Shown in pieces: positions 46,002 through 55,929 of a stretch of 64,000 nt of DNA. The DNA lies in contig CM040117.1 of NCBI GenBank assembly GCA_022559845.1, positions 149,920,732 through 149,984,731 on the forward strand, read 5' to 3'. The translations under genes and the position numbers were made by a program. The DNA comes from Amorphophallus konjac. Taxonomy: Eukaryota; Streptophyta; Magnoliopsida; Alismatales; Araceae. The notes beneath the pieces were generated by a model. That model searched no databases. It had not been told where the DNA came from and saw nothing but the letters and a program-made list of their open reading frames with translations. Positions within the stretch are counted from its first letter, which is position 1. Each line of letters opens with the position of its first letter.

Positions 46002-47413
46002 ATGGAAGGAGAGTCTTCCCGCGTTATGAAGAGGAGCAGGCCTAGCAGCGAGATCAGGCGACTCTCCGACCTCGAGGGTCATCTAAGTGGGACGATCATG
46101 TCGCATATGGTAAGCTGATTCATTTCAAATTTCTCCACGTGAACCTTCTTCTTACTTCCTTCCTTTCTTCTTCTTTCTTTTCTCTTCCAGCCATATCCAC
46201 TCTTCCCAAGCCCGAGGAAGTTTTCCAAACTACCATGGCTTTCAAAGCTAACTTCCAACATCTCCATCGGCATAAGGGCCATACTCTCGAAGTGGCATCT
46301 TCAGGGGCTCCTTATTCACGCCAAACACTATGAGAGAATCCGCATGGACTGGGCTGCTATGGGCGCATTAGTGGAGATCTGGCATCCCCAGACCCACATG
46401 TTTGTCTTCCCGACCTTCGAGGCGACCATCCTCCTTGAGGAGGTGGAACTTCTGCTTGGATTGAAGAAATTCAAGAGTGACGGGAAGGTGAAGGCTATGC
46501 GGATGCTGACACGGGGGACTTCCGAGAGTGTCCTTGGAAGCTTCATGCGGCCCGACACAGCAAAAAAGGTCCGTACTCGATAGGGAATTGATTTGCAAAA
46601 GCTCGCGGAATGGGTTATGGATGCCCCGAGAGGGTCACCAGATGATGACTATTTGGAAGGAATCATGAAAGGGTTCACCATTTGTCTGGCGGGAGCTCTC
46701 TTGTTCCCTCATACTGACAACATAGTGGAAGAAGACCAACTGAGTGCCATTCGCGGGATCTGGAGTGGAAAGGGGTGGGACCCGCCATCCTTGCCTATCT
46801 TTACAGTGGTCTTACCGCCTCGAGCATGGGTAAGCCTCCTTTGGGTTGCGCACTTGTCCTGAATTGCTGGCTTGATTTGCATTTCAAATTTGATCACCGT
46901 GAGGGAATGCCAACCGCTTCGAAGCTCTTCCAACATAGCCCCCTTCATCACATAGCCGATGTGTTAGGCTTCAGTGGCACTGTAGCGAACCGTGTTCCGT
47001 GGCTGAAGAAATGTGAAGACTGGTGGTCTTACTTTCGCAACGTGAGACAAAGCCTCTTCACTTGCGCACCGGCATGTCTACTCTTGCTTGAACTCCTTAT
47101 GAGGTCTTCTCCCGAAGTTGATCTCCAACTGATCGGTGGTACTGAGTTTGTCCTTTACAACGCGCATCGGTGCTGCCTCCAGATCTGCATTCTGCGCCAT
47201 TCGTTCCCACAACTGACTGGCATCGTCCCTTTGAAGAAGAGGGATTTGGGCACGGAGGCGGATGCGAAGGAAGCGAAAGCCGTAAAGGCACGCTGGAAAA
47301 CAAGTGTAGCGGGAAAGGCCTTAGTGCATGTGGGGGAAGAATGTGAGCTGTGGAGAGCTTATATAACTGAACTGGGGAAGTTAAGGCCTAGACTGCCCAA
47401 GCCCCTGATGTAA
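46002..47413 (+). pseudogene. Antisense gene G1 of element O (DUF7745/PMD-like)
   Basis: Exon 1 (46002-46109) encodes MEGESSRVMKRSRPSSEIRR and then LSDLEGHLSG; an 81-base GT-AG intron (46110-46190) follows in phase 0. Exon 2 begins PYPLFPSPRKFSK and contains VEIWHPQTHMFVFPTFEATI and LEEVELLLGL, the pattern of the DUF7745/PMD-like proteins that occur widely in plant Tat elements. A TAG at 46581-46583 and a frame change near 46770 interrupt it. The remainder (AILAYLYSGLTASSMGKPPL, EDWWSYFRNVRQSLF, EVDLQLIGGTEFVLYN) runs open to 47413. Exon 1 closely resembles exon 1 of G4, although the following domains differ. Confidence 0.7.
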
Positions 47414-47600
47414 CTCGCTCTGCTTTCTGATAGAAAAAAATCTGGAATTTGACATTCTAGACCACTGTTTCCCTAATTATTATTTTTATGATTTTTTATT
47501 TTTTATTTTTATATTTTTGTGTTTTCTTTCTTTTTATGTATCTATTTATTCATAATATGATCATATATAAATATATATATATATATTTTTATGTTTAATG

Positions 47601-47880
47601 GGGGGACGTCCAGAGGCCTGGACGCCTCCAATTTTTCTTTTTTCTTATTTATTTATTTTTTTTATTTGGGGGCGTCCATGCGCTTGGACGCCCCTATGAT
47701 TTCCTTTTTTGTTTAATTTTTGTTTGGGGGCGTCCAGGGGCTTGGATGCCCCTAGTTTTTCTTTTTTATTTTGTTTAATTTTTTTGTTTGGGGGCATCCA
47801 GGCACCTGGACGCCCCTCATTTTTTTTGAATTTTTGAAAAAAAAGAAAAAGTGCGGGCATACAGGCGCCTGGCTGCCCCA
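47601..47880. repeat. Five palindromes GGGGGCGTCCAGG..TGGACGCCCC upstream of G2 promoter
   Basis: Copies at 47601-47630, 47668-47695, 47725-47753, 47790-47817 and 47854-47880, about 60 bases apart in T-rich spacers. Arms GGGGGCGTCCA and TGGACGCCCC. The same motif class is in the LTR of O at 18491-19000. Confidence 0.85.
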
Positions 47881-47895
47881 AAAAGGGTGATTTAT

Positions 47896-47903
47896 TATAT
47901 AAA
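47896..47903 (+). promoter_or_regulatory. TATA box of antisense gene G2
   Basis: TTATTATATAAAGGGGAGCC, 16 bases after the last palindrome and 88 bases before the ATG of G2 at 47984. Confidence 0.75.
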
Positions 47904-47983
47904 GGGGAGCCTCACCCCCCTTTCCACCTCTACTGTTCATTCTGACGACTTGTTCACTCTAAACGACCCATTCCCAGTTCCCA

Positions 47984-48516
47984 ATGGAGCAAGGAGGCCC
48001 GAGCCAGGGCAGGGAGAAGCGGAAACGACGGGCTCGTCGTCCGAGGAGGTCGAGGGATCATGTAGAGGAGGCTGTCGCAGGAGAGGAGATTGCTGCGGAA
48101 GAGGAGATAGCCGCAGAACAGGAGGCGCCTCCTTTGGCCGTGGAGGATCCTGCGGGTGCTGGCGATGCGGGAGAGGATGAGCATGACCCGGTAAGCCCCT
48201 CAGAACCCCAATTTATTGGTTTAATATGCTAAACAGGCGGCCGAGAGCTAGTGGAGAAGGCCGGGTAGTGGGGGAAGGAGGCGTCCAGGGGCCTAGACGT
48301 CTCCAACTTTCTTTTTATTTTGTTTTTATTATTTATTATTATTATTATTTTTTGGGTTATTATGTAAAATAAAAATAAAAATAAGGAGGCGTCCAAATGG
48401 TTGGACGCCTTCATGATAAAATATATTTTATTTTTATTTTTGGTTATTTATTTTTTTTTGGTTTTGTTAAAATAAAAAGAAAATAAAAAGAAAGCGTCCA
48501 GGGGGTTGGACGCCTT

Positions 48517-48550
<34 letters not shown>

Positions 48551-51116
48551 AAATAAGTAAAAATAATTAAATATTATGTACAATGTTGTTGTTTATTATT
48601 ATCCATGATGCTGATGTGTTCCTTTTTGTTTATTTTTTGTGGTGTGCACGGCGTGATGAAGAGCCGGATTAGCTGGTCCCTGGTGGTGGCAGCGTACCGT
48701 GGGCTGCCGGACTTCCAGAGGGCGCGTGTGGACGCCATGGGTTTTGGAGCCTTCCTCAGGATCGAGCCCTTCCGGCTCGACCTTCCTCTCATTCAGGCGT
48801 TGAGGGAGCGGTGGCACGCGCTGAGCCGGGCGTTTCTGATGCTATGGGGGCACATGGTGCCGACACTAGAGGACGTAGCTCGGATCACCGGGCTACGAGT
48901 TGACGGAGAGGCAGTCAGCGGGGTCACCTACCCCGACTACCGAGAGAGTGCCCTGGACCTGCTGTGGTTAGAGATGAACGTGACTGACAGAGACAGCCGG
49001 GTAGTTGGCCGAGTGGAGATCATGGAGGCGCTCGGATTCGGTGACCCGCGCCAGCGGGTTAGCGAGACTGGAGCGGAGTTTCTGGCACGACTCGAGGGAG
49101 ACGCTCGTGCAGCTTTCACCCAGGACCCGAGTGAGCGGGAGCTGGTGGATCTAGACCTCCGGAGGTTCCTCTTCTTCTTGCTGGGCCGCCTTCTGCTGGG
49201 GACGAAGGGTGACGGCATCCACTGTCGCTTCCTCGGGATCCTGGCGGACCTTGACAGAGTGGGGCACTACGCGTGGGGAGCAGCTCTGCTTGCCCATTTG
49301 ATTGCTGATCTCTCCCAGACTTCAGAGAGGGAGACGACAGTCAGCGGCTTCGCACCTTTTCTCCAGGTACACAATTTATTTATGCATTTTACCGTAGTTA
49401 AATATGCAATTACTCGTGCTAATGATGTATGATGGATGCAGGTGTGGAGTTATTACTACTTCCCGATGGGGAGGGCCAGGCAGGGGAACAGGAGAGCCGT
49501 TCCTCTAGCGCGACAGTGGAGGCCAGTCGTGGTAGCGGCACCACACAGCTACCAGCTGGCGTCACTACTTCGGGAGTTGAGCGAGTACCTCGAGGCTATG
49601 GTATGATGCGTATGATTTCTTTGTATTTTTTATGCATGCGACCTAATGGCAACTAGTATGATGTATGTATGGTGATGTAGGTGGTGTGGAGGCCCTACCT
49701 GGGTATGGCCGACGCTTGCCAGCCCTGGGTTGTAGCGGGTCTTCCTCGTTTCGGGCGGGATGTGTGGGTCCATTGCTTGAACGAGATCGAGCCGCTTCGA
49801 CTGAGGCTGGTTATGAGGACGTTGGGGCTGGCCCAAGAGTGGGTCGACGTAGATGAGCCGGTCCGCATCGGGCGGAAGACCAAGGGGAAGGCAAAGATCG
49901 TGGACTGGCGCACGCGCTTCCCATCATAGTACCAGGACTGGCAACAGGGCGGGGTCCCAGTGGTGTCCCATGTACAGGACAGCACCGACTATAAGAGACG
50001 GTATCGAGCTACGTACGGGGACCGCCTCTCCCTCGGTGGTATGGCAGGGGTAAGTGTGAAATGAAAATGCTTCATTCTTCTATGTGTATATGCATGTGAT
50101 ACTAACTTATATGCCATGCAGGATGCTCGTGACGACATGATCGCCGACCTGCGGGCCCAGTTGGCGGACGCCAGGCGGCAGTTGGTGGCCATCCGACAGG
50201 AGTTGGAGATCCTGGTGAGTCTATGCAATGCATTTTTTGTGACCTGGATTTCGAAGCTTAGCCTCTGAATGTCGTTTGCCCCATGTTTCAGAGGGCCCAC
50301 CAGGCGACAGCAGCCGGGACGGCTGGTGGAGCGGGTTCTAGTTCGTGGGGCCCTCCCCCGGAGATCTCTGCCCTTCAAGAGCAGCTGGCGTATGCGGTGG
50401 CTCGGGCTGAGGAGGCCGAGCGTGACCGCGAGGCTCGAGTGAGCGTCTGCCTGACCCCGACTCTCCTTCTAGCTGCTTTCCTTCTATCACTGCTCTCTTA
50501 CGGTGCATGCGTGCTTCGACAGGTGGCCGAGATTCTGGAGGCCCTGGCCCGTGCTGTTCGTGCTGAGCAGGAGCGCGATGCCTGGGCGGCAGAGCGTGAC
50601 GCCCGGATTGCAGAGCTAGAGGAGGAGCGGCGACGGGAGGCTGAGGAGCTTCCTCGCGAAGTGGTGAATCTGCGGATCACCCTCGAGCTTTCGAGGAGAG
50701 AGGCGATGAGGGAGAGAGAGGAGAGGGAGAGGGATAGGGAGAGCATCGAGAGAGAGAGGGAGTACAGGAGGGCAGAGCGACATCGAGATTGGGATGAGAG
50801 GAGGGCTCTGGAGGCCCAGGTGATGGAGCTTCAACTGAGCCTTGGCACGGCGGAGGGGAGACTGCGGGAGAGTGAGGAGCAGTATCAGAGGGCGAAGGAG
50901 CACGGGGCGCGACATCGTCAGTATGGTTCCTTTTCCATGGGTAGCTTTCTAGTCTCTTCGGCCGAGGAGCGTCGCCGTGCCTTCGAGGCTGGCGCACCAC
51001 CACAGGGTGAGGCGAGCACGGCTTCTCAGGGTTCACAGAGGTCGCAGAGGCCCCCTAGGGATCCCCGTCAGAGGAGGGAGGAGAGAGATGACCAGGAGGG
51101 TGATGGCGAGAGTTAG
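47984..51116 (+). CDS. Antisense gene G2 of element O: plant mobile domain + coiled coil, seven exons
   Basis: Proposed exons: 47984-48190, about 48662-49366, 49442-49600, 49681-50049, 50122-50214, 50292-50438 and 50523-51116. Introns have GT-AG borders and every coding exon length is a multiple of three, so all introns are phase 0. Exon 1 is basic then acidic (REKRKRRARRPRRSR, a likely nuclear signal). Exon 2 is the PMD: SRISWSLVVAAYRGLPDF, FLMLWGHMVPTLEDVARITG, LRVDGEAVSGVTYPDY, LRRFLFFLLGRLLLG, YAWGAALLAHLI. Exons 3-4 contain VWSYYYFPMGRA and CLNEIEPLRLRLVMRTLGLA. Exons 5-7 form a long Arg/Glu coiled coil. One TAG (49927-49929) lies in exon 4; all else is open (about 757 codons). The exon 2 acceptor is uncertain. 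PMD proteins are nuclear and linked to silencing; its role in the element is unknown. Confidence 0.75.
48277..48517. repeat. Three more GGAGGCGTCC-type palindromes, in intron 1 of G2
   Basis: At 48277-48304, 48384-48412 and 48492-48517, separated by about 80 bases of AT-rich sequence. The last is followed by a (TA)n run. One further related copy lies before G3 at 51328-51357. Confidence 0.8.
48520..48547. repeat. (TA)n microsatellite
   Basis: About 13 TA units within intron 1 of G2. Confidence 0.9.
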
Positions 51117-51476
51117 AGAGTTGCTTGTACACTCCACCCTCCTTACTGCATGATGTACTTTCGACTATTATATGAAATGAAAATGGCTTTCTTGTGTTGT
51201 GTGTACCTTTCCTCTCTCACTTTTCTGCTGCACCGAGTTGTTTCGAGGCATGCCTTACGAGACTTTGCCCTGAACAGCGGGGAACTGCGCTTTGCACGGG
51301 GGGATTCTGTTTCCTTTCTCCCTTTTTGGGGCGCGTCCATGCGCGAGGACGCGTCTTAATTCTCGAATTCAAATTTAAAGTGCCGGGTGGCCTTTCTTCT
51401 CCCGTGCCTTACCCGCAAACGAGCCCGCCTTCTGCCGAAACTCACTCGCCCGTCTTTGTCTTCTTCCCCTCGATCG

Positions 51477-52760
51477 ATGGAGTTCGGCGGTCTGGACCAC
51501 GGCGAAGGTGGAGAGGGACGCGGGACCCCTCGCCTGAGGAGGGACACGCAAGAGCACGGAACGACGTCCATGGAGGAGGAAGGGCCGCTTCGGGCCCCCG
51601 AGGGACCCGAGGGGCCCGATGGCGCGGAAGGAGGTGAACACGGCTCGATGAGTCCTCCGATCTCTTCCCCTTTGGTCTATTTTGAGTTTTGAAATGAGCC
51701 GTGCGAGGGGAGAAAGGGTTCGGCGGGTGTTGCCTTTATGTGATGGATGCGTCCTAGACAGGAGACACGTCTTTGTTATGACGCGAGGCCCTTCTTCCTT
51801 GGTGCAGGACATGGCTAGGACCCTGGGCCTGGCCGATGAGTGGGCGAGTGCAGACGAGCCGAGTCGCATTAGGAAGGAGAGTCGCGGCAAGGCGAAGCTT
51901 GAAGACTGGCGCATACGTTTCACTGGATAGCAAGGGAGCGTACTGGTGCAGGATAGTGCCGACTTCCTGCGGTAGCAGAGAGAGAGTTATGTGGGTCTTC
52001 CCCGAGCTGGGGATACGCGCGACGTCAACGGCTCGCGTGCCCAATTAGCTGAGGTCAGGCGGCAGCTGGCTGCCACTCAACAGGAACTGTCGCTCCTGGT
52101 AAGCTAAGTGCTGCATTTTCTATTTTTTAAATGTGGAGCTTAGCTGATGGCTGTTGTTTGTTCGTTCCAGCGTGCCCAGCAGACAGCGATGGTGGGAGTG
52201 GCTGGCGGCGCATCTTCCAGTTCCTCGGCCCCTTTTCTTGAGATTGCCTCCCTCCGGGAGTAACTTGTCGGTGCGGTGGCTCGGGCTGCCCGGGTGGAAG
52301 AGGAGCGTGATGCCTGGGTGGCGATTGTAGCAGAGCTGCAACATCGCGGTGAGGAGAGACCTTCTCCAGACATCCTGGAGTCAAGGGTTCTTCTGCAGAT
52401 GATGAGGAGAGAGGCAGAGAGAGAGAAAGCCGAGAGAAGGTCCGAGCGACAGCGAGATCAGGCCGAGAGGAGGGCCTTGGAGGCCCAGGTGAGGGAGCTC
52501 TAGCTGGGCCTTCAGGTCACGGTGCAGAGGCTAGGAGCGATGGAGACGCGCTACGAGAGAGCGCGAGAGTTCGGGGAGCGACTGCGCCAGTCTGGTCGCT
52601 TTGTCGCTAGTGGCTTCTTCACCACGCCAGGGGAGGAGCAGCGAGTCCACGAGGCGAGGCGGGTGCTGCTGCACGGGGATCCAGAAGGCTTCTGAGGGAC
52701 CCTCACCTCAGGGGAGAGGAGAGGGACGTCTAGAGGGACGAGCACGAAGATAATGGCACG
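51477..52760 (+). pseudogene. Partial antisense gene G3 of element O (PMD exon missing)
   Basis: An incomplete relative of G2. A first exon starts at 51477 (MEFGGLDHGEGGEGRGTPRL) and is acidic. The PMD exon is absent. Sequence then resembles the end of G2 exon 4: DMARTLGLADEWASADEPSR, ending with a TAG at 51928-51930 that matches the TAG of G2 and G4. Pieces like exon 5 (LAEVRRQLAATQQELSLL, in a broken frame), exon 6 and the coiled-coil exon follow (RVEEERDAWVAIVAELQHRG, REAEREKAERRSERQRDQAE), with a TAA near 52261 and a TAG at 52501-52503. No TATA box is obvious. Not functional as it stands. Confidence 0.65.
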
Positions 52761-53237
52761 AGTTGGCGAGCCAGTGGACCCGCCTCATCTCTATGATTGT
52801 AGTGTTTATGACAGCTTATGTAGAATTATGAATGGAGTGATTTGATTTTCTGCTGCTTGTTTGTTCTCTTGTGCGTTCCTTCTTCCCTACACTTCTTCTC
52901 CTTTGCACTGTTCCCAAGTGATGGGTCTGCCGAGACTCCACCCGAAACGGAGAATCACGTCTTGTTGTGACCATTTTCCACGGGAATCTGCCGTCGAAGT
53001 CAATAATGACGGCCCTAGTCCCTTTTCCCGGATGTTGTGTCAAATTTTGCGGACGTCCTCCAAAACATGATAGGGTATCCCTAGACAACATAGGGGGCTA
53101 GTCGTCATATTCTTCGTCCAATCAATCACCCTATGCGAGCGGTGAAGTGACACACGGGACCGCATGGTAGGTGCCTCATCGCGAGGGCTATCATTAAAGG
53201 TGATGGAGGCAATCTTGGCCTGCACTCCTTCCATTTC

Positions 53238-53243
53238 TATAAA
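53238..53243 (+). promoter_or_regulatory. TATA box of antisense gene G4
   Basis: CCATTTCTATAAATTCTTG, 99 bases before the G4 start codon, similar in placement to G1. The 450 bases before it (52790-53230) show no feature I recognise. Confidence 0.6.
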
Positions 53244-53336
53244 TTCTTGTCCCTTTTATCCTCCCAGGTATATCAAGAGCTAACTCGAGGAGCACAAGTT
53301 CACGGGAGAGGAGGAGTTCAAAATTCTGAGAGTTGG

Positions 53337-55710
53337 ATGGAGGGCGAATCTTCCTACTCCTCGAAGAGAAGCAGGTCCAGTGGTAATAGTTCCAGGAGGC
53401 TTTCGGACCTCGAAGGGCACTTCAGCTAAAGGGCCCAATCACAACTCGTAAGCTGAGCTTTCCTGCCCTTTTCTCATTCTTTCTTCCTTCCTTTTGACAA
53501 CACCCTTCTCCATTTCTTATGCACGCACAGAGTGTGATGAAATCACACATTTCATGGGAGTTAGCAGTGGCCGCATACAGGGGTCTCCCGAATTTTCAGA
53601 AGGGCAAGCTAGACGTGATGGGATTTGGCACCTTTTTTCGGATCGAGCCGATCCAGCTCGACCTGGTCCTGATCCAAGCCTTGTGTGAGAGATGGGACCC
53701 GGTGAGCCGGGCATTCTTGATGCCTTGGGGGCACATGGTGCCCAGCTTGGAAGATGTGGTCCGAATTACAAGCCTCAAGGTGGATGGCGAGGCAGTGACC
53801 GGAGTCACTTACGCGAACTACCGAGAAGGTGCCCAGAAGTTACTGGGTTTGGACCTAGATGGTCGGAAAAATAGGTCGGTAGCCAGGGCGTCCCTCATGG
53901 ATGCATTAGGGCTCACTGACACTCATCGACGGGACGATGAATCCTCAGAAGAATTCATGGAAAGGATGGAAATAGGATGTCGTGCTGTGTACTGCATAGA
54001 TTTCGGCGATTGGGAAAGATTCAACATATATTTGAGGAGATTTCTCCTCTTCCTTTTGGGGAGATTGGTACTGAGCTCGAAAGGGGACGGTATCCAATGT
54101 CGCTTCCTGGAGCTGCTATCAGACCTTAAAAGAGTAGGATACTATGCTTGGGGAGCTGCCATGCTGGCACACTTATTTGCAGGCCTGTTCTAAGAAGCGG
54201 ATCGTGAGATGGCTGTGAGTGGTTTCACACCATTCATCCAGGTATTTTTGGTTTTGCTTGTTTTGTACTTATTTTCTTATTTTTGCAAGGTACTGATGAC
54301 CTGTGCCAAAGCAGTTGTGGAGCTATTATTACCTCCCCATGGGGAGAGCGCAGCATTGGCGACCCGCGATGGTGCCGCTAGCCAGACGGTGGCAACCCAT
54401 CATGAGTGCGGCACCCCTAACCTACCAACTGGTGGTGCTAAGGCGGGAGCTACAGGAGTTCCCTGCAGTGATGGTGGGATTTTTTTTGAATTATTTTTTT
54501 TTTATCTTTGGTCTTGACTGACTAAACAGGTATGCACAACCTAACCTAGGTAAATTGGAGTCCCTACTCAGACATGGTCGATGCCAACCGACCATGGGTT
54601 CTAACAAGTCGTGCCCAGTTTGGACGGGAACTGTGGATGCACTGCCTGAATGAAATCGAACCGCTTCGGCTGCGATTGGTTATGAGGTCCTTGGGACTGG
54701 CTCAAGAATGGGTGGATACGGCTGCGCCACCTCGCGTCGGGAAAAAGACTCGGGGACCGGCAACCTGCATTGACTGGCGCGTGCGGTTCCCTGAATAGTA
54801 TGAAGACTGACAACGGGGTGGCACGATTGTAGAATCACATGCACGGGATAGCGAGGACTACTTGCGTCTATATAGGATAAAGTACGCAGAGCGGCTCCAA
54901 CTCCGGGGACTTATGGAGGTAGGTTTCCCCTTTTTCTCTTTTCTTCTTTCTCCTTTTTTTGGTTTTCTGGTGAAAATACTGACTCGTATGGCTGCAGGAT
55001 GTCCGGGATGCCATGATAGCGAATTTACGAACTCGCTTGGCAGAGATGGAGTAACAATTGGGCAATGCCCGTGAAGCCTTGAGTGCTTCGGTAGGTGTAC
55101 AGTGCGCGTTCCTAATTGAAACCCTAGATTCCAGGTGTTGGCTGCTAACTCATGTGGTTATAGCATGCCTAGATTGACGCGGCTTCCTCAGCGATGGGAG
55201 TAGGCGGTGTCTCTTCCAGCTTGTGGATTCCTACCTCAGAAGTCGATTTGCTTCACGAGCAACTTGCTCGTGCCATGCAGCGTGCCGCGGAGGCAGAAGG
55301 GATGCTCTCTATACAGGTAAGAGTCTCAATGTTGAGTTCTCCTTGTTTATGCCTTGCCGCGTATCTTGAGATGGTACATCTGGCAGGAAAAGGAGACGGA
55401 AGACGTGCTTGCCCAAGCTGCGCAGAGGGCAGCTAGGATAGCAGAGTTGGAGGGGGAACTACAGCATCGTCCAGATGACGACTCTTCCAGGGATGCTATG
55501 GAACTGAGGATCACTCTCCAGTTGGAGAGGGAAGACCGTGAGAGAGAACGTGCAGAGAGAGAAAGAGACGTAGAGAGAGAAAGAGCCAACAGATTGACTG
55601 AAAGGGAGGAACGAAGGGCCATGGAGGCCCAACTATTCGAACTCCGAACCAGCCTTGGTCTTGCTGAACAGTGGCTGAGAGATGGTGAGGAGCGCTACCG
55701 AAGAGCTTGA
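53337..55710 (+). pseudogene. Antisense gene G4 of element O (decayed copy of the G2 type)
   Basis: Exons by comparison with G2: 53337-53447, 53531-54241, 54315-54473, 54550-54918, 54998-55090, 55164-55316 and 55387-55710, with GT-AG borders. Exons 3, 4 and 5 are exactly as long as in G2 (159, 369 and 93 bases). Exon 1 (MEGESSYSSKRSRSSGNSSR, RLSDLEGHFS) is of the G1 type, not the G2 type. Exon 2 is a PMD (SVMKSHISWELAVAAYRGLP, MPWGHMVPSLEDVV, YAWGAAMLAHLFAGLF). Stops: TAA 53427 and 54191, TAG 54796-54798, TGA near 54805, TAA near 55052, TAG near 55170. The coiled-coil exon is still open. Almost certainly dead as a full-length gene. Confidence 0.75.
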
Positions 55711-55915
55711 GAGTGTGGCTTTCGTGTTGGTAGCTTCTCTGCTGTTTCTGTGGATCAACGCCGGTGTGTGGGAATAGGAAGGGGAATACAGAGCGGTAGG
55801 AGTACCGCTTTTCGTAGTTGGGTAACACCCTTGAGAGCGTTTTACCCGGAGAGTAGTGGGACGAGTGATGCAGAGAGAGAGGGCGGAACTTGATGTAATT
55901 TTTTGTTTTGGAAAG

Positions 55916-55921
55916 GAATAA
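55916..55921 (+). terminator. Poly(A) signal AATAAA after G4
   Basis: AATAAA about 205 bases after the G4 stop, in AT-rich sequence; it fits the 3' end of a plus-strand transcript. Confidence 0.5.
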
Positions 55922-55929
55922 AATACAAG

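Noticed and set aside
47984..51116. G2 as a host MAIN/MAIL-type gene
   Set aside because: Position between pol and 3' LTR of a Tat element, duplication with neighbours and palindromes shared with the LTR fit an element gene better. A captured host gene as ultimate origin remains possible.
54425..54521. Membrane-like tail FFELFFFYLWS in a G4 frame
   Set aside because: It comes from reading a T-rich intron beyond the exon 3 donor at 54473.
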